A stretch of DNA of 64,000 bases from Musa acuminata AAA Group (taxonomy: Eukaryota; Streptophyta; Magnoliopsida; Zingiberales; Musaceae). Below the pieces are notes generated by a model, which saw only the letters and a program-made list of their open reading frames with translations, was not told the DNA's origin and did no database searches. Of this stretch, positions 13,801 through 24,249 are shown piece by piece. The position numbers were made by a program, and so were the translations under genes. The stretch spans positions 28,586,501 to 28,650,500 of the forward strand of contig NC_088348.1 in NCBI RefSeq assembly GCF_036884655.1. Reading direction: 5' to 3'. Every line of letters begins with the position of its first letter. The first letter of the stretch is position 1.

Positions 13801-16800
13801 CTCATTTTTCAGCGCATGTGCAGTTTCTGTTGGAGTCAAGGCACTTACAATAGTTTCTAATGCACCTCTTATCAGTTCAACATCATCACGTTCTTCCTTT
13901 AAAACATTTAGAAGAACAGGAAATCCTGTTTAAATAAGGAACACAAATTAAAACTTATCTGAACAAGAAAACTTAATATATTACCAAACCAATACAAAGA
14001 AGGTACCTGTAGCCCCAAAAGACATCTGAGCTGCACGGCTTTCTGCAACAAGAGACTGAAGTTCAATCATAGCTGCTCGCCTATCTTCAGCTAGTACACC
14101 ATTGCTTATACGATCGAGATATCGTTCGACGTAGCTATTAAAAAAATACAGCATTGATACATGATAAAAACTGAGAAGATATTCAAGAACCATTTACTAG
14201 AAGCAATGATCTTTCAGAATTTTAAGGCTGAGGCTTGAGACCATGGTAAGGATGCCCCTCGGCAACCTAGTTGTCAAGGGTTCAAGCCACAAAAATGACC
14301 TCTCCATTTATGAAGTTAAACTACATACATCAACATGTGCAATAGTGAAATTAATGGGGCTGTGATATCATAAGATAAGAAGAAATATTATCTTGTGTGC
14401 ATGCTTAGTTTTAAAGATCAGTTACATAAATGATACCTAAAATCCCTCTCTCAAATCAAATTGAAGATAGCACAAATCCTGAGGGTAACAACTATATGTC
14501 ACACAGATCCAACATGTGCATCAGAATGCTGAGTTAACTCCCAAGTTAATGAAGAAGTGTACATAAGTCAGTGGCAGAGAGCTGGCAATGTTCCATAACA
14601 AGTTATTTATCAAAGCTATCTTCTGCAGGAGAGTGTGCTTAAAAACAGTAGGATTACTGATTTCTGGCTTAAATATCATCTCGAGTGCATACCTAGTTTT
14701 AAAGATCATCAACATAAATGGTACCAAAAATCCCTTTCTCAAATCAGATTGAAGATAGTACAAATCCTGAGGGCAACAACTATATTTCACACAGATCCAA
14801 CATGTGCATCAGAAATGCTGAGTTAACTCCCAAGTTAGTGGATAAGTGTACATATGTCAGTGACAGGGAGCTGGCGATGGTCCATGATGGGTTACTGATC
14901 AAAGTCCTCAGTCTACAAGAGACTGTGCGTAAAAACAGTAGGACTACTCAATCTTGTTTTAAGGCATCCACTAACCACAACCGGCCTTTTGCTAAAAACT
15001 CACCAAAAATTATCACAAAATTCTGCACAAGTTCAATCTGTCCTATCATTAAAGCCCTTCTGTAAGAAAAATGGTCCAGCACATCAGAATGGGATATCAA
15101 AATTATGCTGACCAATCTACAAAGGCTGAATCTGAGAACTGAAAGTAGCTTAACTTCAAGAATATCAGAATCAAACTGAGTGCTTGAATTAAAATTTTCA
15201 TGAGCTTCTGAAGTCACAAGTTTTTGTTACATCAAAAACTCAATTATTCAAGATTCTTTCTTGCATTATCAAATTCCTAAGGAATAGCCAACAATTTTCC
15301 TTTCTTTTTTTTTCAAACAACATGAATTATCTTTTACATTAGTGAGCAAGATAATAATTGTCAACATATTAAAATATGTATTGCTCTGGCATGCATAAGT
15401 TGCAAATTGCTTCATCATATAGAGTATCAACTGAAGCAGTTAATTACCATAGATATGCTCAATTAGCATCAGTATTAAACAAAAAGGAATTGGGTGCAAA
15501 CCATAAATTTGACTAATAAGTAAAGCATGCTTATACCTATCTTCATTTGAAGCAGAGTTCTCATTTCCAAAAACAAATCCACCAACACCCTGTATGCAAA
15601 TTGTCATCACTTAGAAATAACAACAGGTTTACCTATAACTAAATCAATCAATATTGTTAGCCATTATAAGAGGTCAAGATAATTCAGCAAAGCTGAAAGA
15701 ATATGAAACATTCAATTCATGTGCAAGTTATTCATGTCTATCAATATATCATTGTCAAGTATTTTGAGGTCAATTATGACGGTTTCCCATTAGTAAAATG
15801 TACATATGTACTAGGATTATCTGGATCTAGCATGAAAAGCCAACTTATCTTGGAAATCAAAGAGCATACAAGCACTCTAGATAAATTAACAAAATTTACC
15901 TATTAACTAGACAAATATATATTGTTAATTAATTACAAGAGATCAAGATAGTTTAACAAAACTGAGAGCACATAAAATAAAACACTCGAGTCACTGTGCA
16001 AGTCACCTTCATGTTCTTCAACAGATTGTTGTCAAGCAAATTGAGGTTAATTAAGACAGCTGTCGATTAGTAGATGTATATATGTAAGATTATCTAGACC
16101 TATCAAGAAATGCCAACTTATTTAGGTAATGAGCATATGAGCAACCTTGAGAGTTCTTCTTTCCACCTTTACCAATAATCATTAGCAAATACTACACTGA
16201 CCAGGAAGAATTCTATAAAAATACAGTCCAAATTTCACGTAGATCCTCCTAAAGCTTAAATATTTAATACAAATAATGAATCATGACCAAAATAAAATTG
16301 ATCAAGTATATTCCATAAGAAGAGAAATCTAACAGGAAAGGACTAATTATCATCAGGACAACTGCCTCAAACAATTCAATCCTCATTTGCTGTCAGGATA
16401 CCTAAAAACTAGCAAAACCTAATACTGTTAATTCAATGTTGTTTTACCACATTAAATGCTAAAAAGTCATTTCACTTATATAAGATATAGCCTTCAAAGA
16501 AAAATCTTAAAAGGTCAAACTTAAAATAGATTTTTAAGCATCAGTATGAGTAAGCTCTTTAATGATAACATGAATGTGCTTTGACATATACAACTCAAAG
16601 TCAAAAAGAACCTATCAGTGCACTCCCAGTGAATTACAACTGATGTTAACCTATATAAACTGTAGTCACTCACCCTTTCTATTGCTTACTGGCTTGTGAT
16701 TAGCATGACAAGGACAAGGTTCAAGACAACAACATTCCAGATGGTGAACATTACATGATAAGTTAACTTTATTACTTGATCAGTAATATACTCCATGCAC

Positions 16801-17788
16801 TTCCATCTTAACGTAATTTAAGTAAAATACCTGAAATCGTAAGCAAATAGCATATGAGAAGAGTCCTAAATAATCATGTGAAAGCAAAATGTATATTGTG
16901 GAGCAAAAATGAGAACATGCTGATGAAGAATTCTAATGTGACTCTCATCGTCTTGGCCATTCTGTAGCATCACCGACTAATAATGGAATAGTGCCAGACA
17001 AGAGACTTCTAAAGTATTGCTACCTTTAGATCATTTCTCGAACATAATAAGAATAGAGCTCAAGCCAATAATCACCAATTATAAATACTCTATTGATCCC
17101 AAAGTTATAAAGCATGTAGATACCATTAGGAGTTGTAAGAGTTGTAATAGCATTTCTATTGAGGGGAACAGACTTTATCTTTCTTTTTCCTTTTTTCTTC
17201 TTTCTGATGAAATAGTATTCATTAAGTTTTCAGAGAAACAGCAACCCCTTCTGTTGCTAGATAACTACTCAAGGAAAAAAATATTAGTGAGATGAGGAAA
17301 TTAGGAAATTAGAATCTGTTTCTCAGAATTCGATTGATATTGGAAGCATTACATATCATCTCCTACAATAAAAGGAAATTATTATTGCAGTGACTTCTCA
17401 GGGAACTTCCAGGACGTCGTTTTTAAGCTTGTTTTTGCAGGTAATAGACATTTTGAGTTGAAGTGTAACATGTCCAATCAGTCAAACCTCACAAATGCAC
17501 TAGCATAATGCTAGTTCATCCCTGCTGAAGTGTCAAAGCCTGTACATGTCATAAACTAAATTTTCCACTTTTAGTTGGCATTATGATAGTATTAATCTTT
17601 CTAGTAAAGGGAAATTTAGCAGTGGAAAGTAGGGAAAGGAGAAATAGGTCTCGTTGTTCAAGTCCATTAAAGCATTCACCTAAACCATAAAATATGTTTT
17701 CGGAAAACGAGAGGAAAGGTATTGCATCGTGCGCGAGAGATACCTGTGCAACGGCATTCAGATTGAGACGGCCCAACTTAAAATCCAT
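1..17788 (-). CDS. GC6: Golgin candidate 6 (p115/Uso1-type vesicle tethering factor), C-terminus off the left edge
   Basis: Homologue of Arabidopsis golgin candidate 6/MAIGO4, the plant p115/Uso1 tether that holds ER-derived vesicles at the Golgi. Sixteen exons join in frame: 17744-17788, 15537-15589, 14007-14134, 13726-13925, 13580-13653, 13409-13478, 12027-12080, 11845-11940, 7203-7253, 7038-7127, 6774-6887, 6607-6678, 4958-5143, 1654-1754, 1427-1475, 1-73. They encode about 485 residues, all from the N-terminal armadillo-like head. Family-typical stretches include YLDRISNGVLAEDRR (exon 3), RGITRLMDMLMDRE (exon 6), KIVVFEGAFEKIFSII (exon 8) and LQEFIAADYVFKCFCE (exon 13). The family is about 900 residues long, so the rest of the head and the C-terminal coiled coil lie outside. 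The start ATG is at 17786-17788; an in-frame upstream codon is only TTG. The N-terminus MDFKLGRLNLNAVAQ differs from the MD...YKGVVG form I expect in other plants. Identity is strong; exon 1 is least certain. Confidence 0.9.
901..952. repeat. Composite (CA)n(GA)n microsatellite
   Basis: A run of CA dinucleotides passes directly into about 19 GA dinucleotides, in the intron after golgin exon 15. It is a likely length-polymorphic marker; no function is implied. Confidence 0.95.
1755..4957. other. Golgin intron 13, AT-rich, no gene recognised
   Basis: This 3.2-kb intron separates exons 13 and 14. The stretch from about 3050 to 4060 is T-rich and looks like an old degraded insertion, possibly retroelement-derived. 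I could not find a reading frame, terminal repeats or target duplication to classify it. The remainder shows no structure I can name. Confidence 0.5.
5883..6180. repeat. 149-bp tandem duplication, two nearly identical copies
   Basis: The block starting TTTTAAGGCATAAAATG at 5883 is repeated from 6032, a period of 149 bp. Apart from one or two bases in an A-run the copies look identical, so the duplication is recent. It lies in golgin intron 12 (5144-6606). Confidence 0.93.
7378..10125 (+). mobile_element. hAT-type DNA transposon relic in golgin intron 8
   Basis: The left end CCAAGGTTTGG and right end CAAACCTTGG form short imperfect terminal inverted repeats. The flanks repeat TTTTTAC at 7371-7377 and 10126-10132; counting one shared G gives GTTTTTAC, matching the 8-bp target duplication of hAT elements. 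Both subterminal regions carry GTACCGGTACG-like palindromic motifs. The interior holds a broken BED-type zinc-finger reading frame (8641-8970) followed by degraded coding-like sequence to about 9300. BED fingers sit at the N-terminus of plant hAT transposases. The element is 2748 bp and lacks an intact transposase, so it is non-autonomous. It accounts for most of the 4.6-kb intron. Confidence 0.8.
8641..8970 (+). pseudogene. BED zinc-finger fragment of a hAT transposase
   Basis: The frame contains WQCIYC (a Cys-x2-Cys pair after an aromatic residue), then an IGKGEGITRMKMHL segment, then VEKC, giving the C-x2-C...H-x(n)-[C/H] spacing of a BED-type DNA-binding finger. A lysine-rich stretch follows before the frame closes. 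No proper ATG opens it and the catalytic RNase H-like region is absent, so it is a broken remnant inside the 7378-10125 element. Confidence 0.7.
10318..10917. mobile_element. 600-bp non-autonomous hAT-like element (MITE-like)
   Basis: It starts CAAGGTTTTTAATTTTG and ends CGAAATTTCAATCCTTG, an imperfect inverted repeat, just inside which lie ACCGCCCGGT and ATACCGCTCGGTAT palindromic motifs. The first five bases fit the YARNG rule for hAT ends. The flanking octamers (GTTTGTGT and CTATCTGT) match at only 5 of 8 positions, so any target duplication has decayed. The interior is GA-rich (10430-10520), has two copies of a CATGGGGAGAA-type block, and contains a long TA microsatellite. It lies about 190 bp from the larger hAT relic in the same intron. 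Confidence 0.65.
10745..10819. repeat. (TA)n microsatellite, about 37 units
   Basis: An uninterrupted TA run inside the 600-bp MITE-like element. It produces meaningless open frames of alternating Ile/Tyr on both strands. Confidence 0.97.
14397..14960. repeat. Diverged tandem duplication, period about 288 bp
   Basis: Sequence beginning GTGCATGCTTAGTTTTAAAG at 14397 recurs from 14685 with scattered substitutions. Shared blocks include CACAGATCCAACATGTGCAT and TAAAAACAGTAGGA. It lies in golgin intron 2 (14135-15536). Both copies lack coding potential. Confidence 0.88.
15650..16160. repeat. Strongly diverged tandem duplication, period about 268 bp
   Basis: The block starting near 15652 (TATTGTTAG then AAGAGGTCAAGATA) is echoed from about 15920 (TATTGTTAA then AAGAGATCAAGATA). 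The echo continues through a TTGTCAAG/ATTGAGGT segment and a GATTATCT..GCCAACTTAT segment. It lies in golgin intron 1. Divergence is clearly higher than in the 149-bp duplication, so it is older. Confidence 0.7.
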
Positions 17789-18290
17789 CCCGAATTCCTT
17801 CAATCAGTCTAAGCAAGCTTCCTCCTGGCTGATACGACGTATCCTGGACAGCCACGCCCTAATCTTGATTTGAAAACGTTTCCAGCCACGGGCGAGAAGA
17901 AGACAAACCCTAGAATAGATCAAACCGAACTCCGCGCGACCGATCCGAAAGGATGGAACTGAAACCACGAACACGACGACGAAGAACCGAATCAAGAAAA
18001 GAAAAGACGTGATCTTGGGTAGTGGAAGCGGACCACGGAGGAAACAAATAAAAGATTTCGATGCAATTGTTGTTGTTTTGGGGATCCAAACCTAAGATCG
18101 AGAAAATACTTCCGACGCAGAGGGGGGAGGAGGCAAGGACGAGGAACGGTCCCCTTCGAGGCAAGCAATCGGGCAAGCGTGTCCCGATGACGATGACGAC
18201 GACGGCGACGGAGGAGGAGACGAGAGGACGATTCACATAACAGTTCACGTTTATGGGTTATTTTTATCATAAAATATAATTACTTTTGTA
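17789..18290 (-). promoter_or_regulatory. 5' leader and proximal promoter region of the golgin gene
   Basis: Sequence upstream of the start codon is GC-richer than its surroundings up to about 18240, with a (GAC/GAT)n-type trinucleotide stretch at 18185-18215. That is typical of a plant 5' untranslated region. No TATA box can be placed with confidence. The open frames here are side effects of GC content. Confidence 0.45.
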
Positions 18291-19281
18291 CTCGTTGGTA
18301 TGTTACCCGGTTTCTACCTGACATATTATTGGAGGTTCGTATGGGTCCCGGTGCCAAAGGACGTAACAAGCGGTTGAAATATGTTTTCTCGGCCAGAGTG
18401 GCTCACCGGCTAGTATCATACGTTAACCCGCCCGTCTACCCTTTCTGTGATTCGAAGATGCGGTCGAGTCGGTCTCTGGCCCACTTGAGAAGCTAACAGC
18501 AATTTTGCTTGGAAAAATCATGCCAACCGAACCCAAATAGTTGTGCACAAAATCCGAATCCGAATCTGAAATACGACTTCTAACTCGAACTCATCCAAAA
18601 TCCGCTTGAAGAATATCCCAACTTGATTCATCATATCAAGAGGAAAGACAGCAAAGTTTCATTATACTCGGATCAGAATCAAACTGACTATTACCTGAGT
18701 TCGATTCAAGTATTTATTTTTTTCCCAAACTTACCTAAATCAATTAAAGTGGATTTAATCCGATTTAAGCGGATCAGATAGATTCGATTACATAAGAAAA
18801 TTTTGTTCTTTACCATCCTTATCAACCAAAAGAAAGTTGAAGGCAATTAAGCCATTAACGGGCAAGAAAAGCATTTTAGCTAAATAATTAATTGTTTAAT
18901 GAAGAAGAGAATCTAGTTCTAAATCAAGTTGAGATATTCTTACAATCATATGCTCCTATCTTTATAAATGATTACATGTTTCTAAATCAACTTTTTTCTC
19001 CTTTATTATTATACAAATTTAAAGATGAGAACCTTCAAGATAGGAGCGCATTGTGGTAACAACCTTACAGAACACTGGCTTGAGAGATGTCAGATTCAAC
19101 AATCCACAACCACCACAACAAAGAATTTTAGCTGTGGTATTTATGGGTATTGTGCCATTACAAGTCTATAAATGTCTATTTAATAACAGATGTTGATAAA
19201 CTTCTCAGTTCAGCACATGAGTATCAAGTTTACAAAATTGAAAGATGCGCCTGAATGAGAGAAATTATGACCAAAATGCAC
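18291..19281. other. Spacer between golgin promoter and reductase relic
   Basis: About 1 kb with no coding potential. A degenerate stretch around 18480-18790 repeats AATCCGAAT/GATTCGA-like words and looks like decayed repeat DNA. The rest is AT-rich and the far end should include any 3' untranslated sequence of the reductase relic. Confidence 0.5.
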
Positions 19282-19537
19282 TCATGTTGATCTGTACTCG
19301 TCGCCACAGTCACCGATTACTTCAAGCAAATTCTTCCCTTTCCTCGATACTTCGCTAATGCAATTCATGTCTTCTTCATCCAATGCAAGCGAGAATATGG
19401 CATTTGGGTCTTGAATATGCTCTGAAGGGCCAAGTCTAACACCAACCATGGATCCACCAACTGATGGCTACTCAATGAAATTAGAACAAAGCAAGGAAAA
19501 GATGGCACAGATTAGTTACCAAATTACCAAAACCTAA

Positions 19538-19683
19538 GAAATGAATCTTGTGTATCCGTTAATACATTGGTGTTTTACCTGATTCGGTATGTATCACACA
19601 GCAACAGTCGGAAATGAATCTTGTGTATCTGTTGATACATTGGTGTTTTACCTGATTCAGTATGTATCTCACAGCAACAGTCG
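19538..19683. repeat. 73-bp tandem duplication spanning an exon end and its splice donor
   Basis: GAAATGAATCTTGTGTATC occurs at 19538 (with one change) and again at 19611. Each copy contains, on the minus strand, the end of the RYILNQ exon followed by GTAAAACACC. The donor giving the correct frame is the upstream one, ending the exon at 19652. Use of the other (exon end 19579) would add 73 nt and shift the frame. Confidence 0.92.
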
Positions 19684-21609
19684 GAATTGAGACCCCATGT
19701 TTGGAAGCCACCTTCTTCAAAGTTTGAAGCAAAGTTTGGAAAAGAGTCCATCTTCCCCAAGCATCAACCATCTGTCAGATTTGAAAGAGAATGTGTCCAA
19801 GAACCTGTGAATAGTTCACAATTTTCAACTGTGAAGTGTGATGAGGGAACAATATATGCACAGCATACCCTTTTGTACTTTTGCAAAGAGGGAGTATTCA
19901 GAAAGGAGGACCAACGAAACGAATTGATAAATTGGTATTCAGAAACTTCTCTGACAGTAGATCACCCATTACAGTCCCATATCTGCACCTTAAAAATCTC
20001 AGAGCTCTACCAAAAATATTATGTGCATATGAGAATGAGTGTCTCTGTGTGTGTCAGAGAGAAAGAGAGAGACGTTATTAGCTTCACGCCTTTTAGCTGA
20101 CAGAGTTCTGCCATTATTTGCTGAGGACGAATGTCTACCACAGAATTTTTCACCTAGAACACCAACTCATATTTTAATAGAAGAAGTAACAATGATATTT
20201 TTCTTCGTTTAACACAAAGAAGATGTTACCTGATTACTAACTATTTGAATTCCATTTTCAAGTATTGTATGCAACCATTCAGTATCAAAATTTGTCAAAG
20301 CCAGAGTCTTAATTTTACCTGCACATTTTCAGCATCAGAACATGTTCAGGTCAGGAGCTTTTAGATGGTCATACCATAGAATGTTAATTTCAAAATATGA
20401 AAATATCAAAATCTTTAAATCATTAAGATTTAAATGGTCATACCTTCCTCTTTCAGATCAGTTAGGTGTTTTAAGGCATCAAGGTATGCAGGCTTAGAAT
20501 AATCCCACCTGTTATTTTTAAAAAAGGAAAAACCAATCAAATGATATTAGCTTGGAGTAATGTACAACGGCAGGACCTTAATTAAATGAACCTTTACTGA
20601 ATTGTGCATAATAAAAAATCCTATGCAAGAGTCTGACTCTAACTTATCGTCAGACTTTTGTTTAGCTCTTTATCTAAAGAAAATTTTGCTTCTTTGATTG
20701 ACATGCTAAGGTTTAAGCATGTGCACTAGTTAAAGTGTAATCATGGGAAAAGTCCAAATTATCCTTCATTCAACTGTACGACCACAATGACTTAGAGCTT
20801 CTGTCTATCTGTCTGTATTTGTCGATCCTTATGATGCACGATAACGTGCTAAAAAAAAGCCAATTTTCATTTTGAATTTCTTATAATGGATATGGTGCAA
20901 ATTATATAGATCCAATAAAAATAACATGCTCAAGAGCAATTTTATGATTAAAAGGTTAGGTTAGTTACTAATCACAAATCTTTCAGAATTTTCTAGATTA
21001 AGGCAAAAACTATATTGTTAAATTTTTCCTTTTTATGATTAGTTGAGCTTCAACCTGTTTTATACATCACAATATACTAATTGACATGAACAGAGCATTG
21101 AATGCCTCGAGCATGCCAAGAGCAAGTTGGAGAACCCAGGAAATTTCATTCGTCCTGTGGTCTGTACGTGATATTCAAAAAGAGGTTGTCTACTTAGTGA
21201 GATAAGAAAGAAATTACATTCGTTCAGAATAAAAAACATATAAATAATTATACAGACTAAACAGGAATTAGAACTTCCCATTGTTCAAATGAAAAATGAG
21301 ATGACAGCAGGGTAAATAGCATCACATAAACAAGAAGATAAAGATTCACCAACCGAGAAACCTTGTTTGCACAAAGTTATTTAGTTACTGTGACAGGGAG
21401 GAAACTGAAGTCAAGCCAGGCAGGGTGGTGAAAAAGTCAACACCTAACTAGGTTGCTTTTACTTAAGAGATTGATGAAATGTAGCAGAAGGTGTCATCTC
21501 AAACTACATCCTGATATTGCTGAATATAGAGAGAAGATACTTCTGAAATGGTCGAGATGAAAGAGGAACAAGAAAATGCCAGTGGAACTGAAGCATGTCC
21601 AGTGGCAGA

Positions 21610-22470
21610 TAAATCCTAAGTACCAATATGTAAAGCATTCAGATATTTTTTGCTGCATGATGATGCACATAATTATTGCTGATGCACACAAATTAAGTAC
21701 CTTGAAACAGAAGTACTAAATAATCAGATAGTAAATCAATTATCTTTTAGACACACAAAAAGAAAACCTGAACATATTGCTCCACATGGTTCACCGATGT
21801 GTCACATTACATGAAGTAGAAATCTTGCTCTTCCTAAGTGCTAAGCTTTCAACAAGCAGAGTTTACTACCTAGAATGCAATATATCAATTATAGAGTCAC
21901 AGACAAAATTTAGCTCAGATTCATTTTCTGCTTGCTAACAAGACACCTTATTTGGCCGTAGAATGAGTCTATTGGCAAATCAGGATCTAAATTAATGATC
22001 TATGTATACCATATCAAACTTTTGTTCTTTAACGAATCCAAATTCCCAATGTGCAAAACATTCAGATAGTTTTGTCAAAGCATGATGATGCATAATATTT
22101 AAGTACCTCGGAGCAGGACATCTATGGTCAGATAATCAATTATCTATTTTAGACACCAAAAGAAAAGGGAAAGAAACATGACAATATTGTTCCACATGGT
22201 CCACTAATGTATCACATTGCACCAAGTAGATATCTTGTTCTGCCGACCGCTCAGCTTTTACTACATCACAGGTGATTAGTGATGGTCAACAAGCAGAGTT
22301 TACTAATTACAAATTTACAATGCAATTATGGATTTAGATATTAAGTTTTAGATAAAATTTAATTTTCTTCTAACTCACAAGAGACATTATTTGGCAGTAG
22401 AAATAGTCCATTGGCAATGTAGCATCAAAGTTGAGTAGCAATGACCGTCATATCACACTTTAGTTTTCAG
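21610..22470. repeat. Diverged tandem duplication, period about 423-438 bp
   Basis: Copy A (about 21610-22035) and copy B (about 22036-22470) share ordered blocks. Examples are GCATTCAGATA/ACATTCAGATA, GCATGATGATGCA, AATCAATTATCT, CCACATGGT, CAACAAGCAGAGTTTACTA and TATTTGGC.GTAGAA. It lies in the degraded part of the reductase gene, next to the stub of the lost exon, so the duplication may be linked to the exon loss. Confidence 0.82.
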
Positions 22471-22895
22471 CAGATGTTTGCAATCACATATCCATCTTGA
22501 AACTATACATAATGTGGAGAGAAAGCATGACTCATCCTAGCCAACAAATGTAATCATACATTCGATTAGAAATTACAAAGACTATTATAGAGAAATGTGA
22601 CTAACCCCCTGATCTCCTCAAGCAGCTCCGGAGGGCGCTCCCGATGAACTCTATTGACGAAAATACCGTACAAATCCTCTGCAGGCCCATCTGCGAAACC
22701 AAACGCCTGTCAAGATGCAACTTTTCATTGATTAATACAACTACACGAGCCTATTGTAGCTCTTTTTGTCATAAGTAGTGGAGATGACGGGATCGTTTAC
22801 AGTGGTCGGCCATGTCGACGGTGGTGAGGCCAGCGTCGGCATAGCGAAGCATGACCTCGATGACATCATCGCGGTCCACGCGGCCCCAAGCTCGT

Positions 22896-24186
22896 CTTCT
22901 CTCCCACCTCTGCTTCGGCGCTCAAGCACCGGATCCCACAGCTCTACGATTCGCAGCCGACCGGAGAAGACCAACACGGCAATGATGTCAAATGTGGGTG
23001 AGGGCACGTTCAAGGGCCTCAGTGGCCACCACAAGGACACCACGAAAGGGGGCGATTGCAAGAGACGGAGGCGATCACGATAGAATAGAGGTAAAGATGA
23101 CTAGAAAGGAACGTTCGAAGGAAATAAAAGTAAAAGAATAAAAAAAGAATATTTTACGAAAAATAATGGAAACTGAGAGCTTTTTTTTTATCCGTAGGAT
23201 TATTAACGGGTCATTGAGACTCATTCGGGTCGGACATTAGGCTCATTCGGACCGACCCGATAAATTGGATGGCTCGGACGAGAATTCTTCTTCCGTAGAG
23301 GCCATTTTGGACATTGAGTTCCTCGCCCAGCCCCCACGCCACCGGCCAGGGTGGCGACCGAGGACGAGAAGACGAAGAGGAGGAAGACCCCCAAATCTAC
23401 TTGAAACTGTTGCTGATTCGTCACCAATAGATGCAGAGTAGAGGAGCCGAAGCAACGGATCGCAGGTTTTCGAAGACATCTCGACCTTCCCTTTTGTTTG
23501 ATCAATCGATTATTTCTTTGTTTGTTCGTCTTTCCAAATCGGATTCTTGTTCTTCTGAATTTGGCTGTGGATCGGTTTATATGATTCCCTCGTTCGGTTG
23601 ACTACGGTTTTGGTGTTAAAGGTAGCTCTTTTTAGTTGCTCGCTAGGTGTGGATTGCCTGCCTGAATCTCCGTAGCGTTCTTGTGGTGGAGTTGGCGGGT
23701 TTTGAGTTTATGCCGTCGATTTGTCTGGAAATCGCATGAATTTTGCTCCATATTTTTTGTTGTATTAGTTACTGGACCATGAATTGGGTGAATCAGTGAA
23801 AAAGATCTGAGGCTACATGACTAGACTTTCTCGGTATACCGAGAATGATCCAAGCAAATGAACGACGGCGAGTAATTTCTCATGCCTGAGGCCGGTCAAT
23901 CGTGATAGCGTGTTCAACCATGCCAAGGGTGTTCGGTACGAGGGCAAGATCTGCATCTCCTCGACTTACTTCAGCCATAGGTCTTTGTTAGTGAATCGAA
24001 CCGTACTGAAGAAGGAAAGTTTATTATGATTACAAGTTATGATGATGGCAATGGATGTTTGTTGCTTATCTTATCATTTGCTTGCTTATTGTTAAGTCCA
24101 CAAAATCAAGTAATTCTGGTGTTTGGTAAGATTTTGTCTTTTGCTTTTATCTGATTTGCTTGTGCTGATTGTCGTCTGAATTGCAG
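22896..24186. promoter_or_regulatory. Divergent upstream region of the reductase relic and the coiled-coil gene
   Basis: Contains the degraded start of the reductase (to about 23060) and a GC-rich stretch at 23220-23500 that is probably the 5' untranslated exon of the plus-strand coiled-coil gene. An AT-rich stretch that behaves like an intron follows. The splice acceptor TGAATTGCAG ends at 24186, just before the exon with the start codon. Transcript ends cannot be seen from sequence alone. Confidence 0.45.
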
Positions 24187-24249
24187 GAAAAGAATACTTT
24201 TTAGGAGATTTCGGGCCTGGCATTGATTCAGTTATCTCTGAGAGGCACC

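Larger units (their letters stand above)
19282..22895 (-). pseudogene. Aldo/keto reductase, probable pseudogene
   Basis: Related to plant NAD(P)-linked aldo/keto reductases with a WDYS..YLDALKHLTDL segment. Recognisable exons: 22801-about 22895 (WGRVDRDD..MLRYADAGLTT), 22606-22690 (YGPAEDLYGIF), a stub ending at 21580 (LDMLQFHW), 20444-20508, 20230-20318 (KTLALTNFD), 20074-20153 (SVVDIRPQQIMAELCQL), 19869-19982 (YGTVMGDLLSEKF), 19652-19771 (KHGVSIPTVAVRYILNQ) and 19282-19467 (to the stop). Defects: exon 19869-19982 has two extra bases (or lacks one), placing a stop after VGPPF. The exon that should carry WVPPPVKMT..EDSINISRKRM is reduced to its last eight residues and is followed by GC, not GT. 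The N-terminus upstream of WGR is unrecognisable. A 73-bp duplication repeats a splice donor. An assembly error could explain one defect but not all. Confidence 0.68.

Noticed and set aside
19983..20073. Possible insertion splitting a reductase exon (KLIT then stops)
   Set aside because: It is a 91-bp GT-AG intron. Removing it gives VKLITYGTVMG in frame.
22778..23083. Open frame on the plus strand upstream of the coiled-coil gene
   Set aside because: Antisense to the first recognisable reductase exon; the minus strand carries the conserved MLRYADAGL segment.
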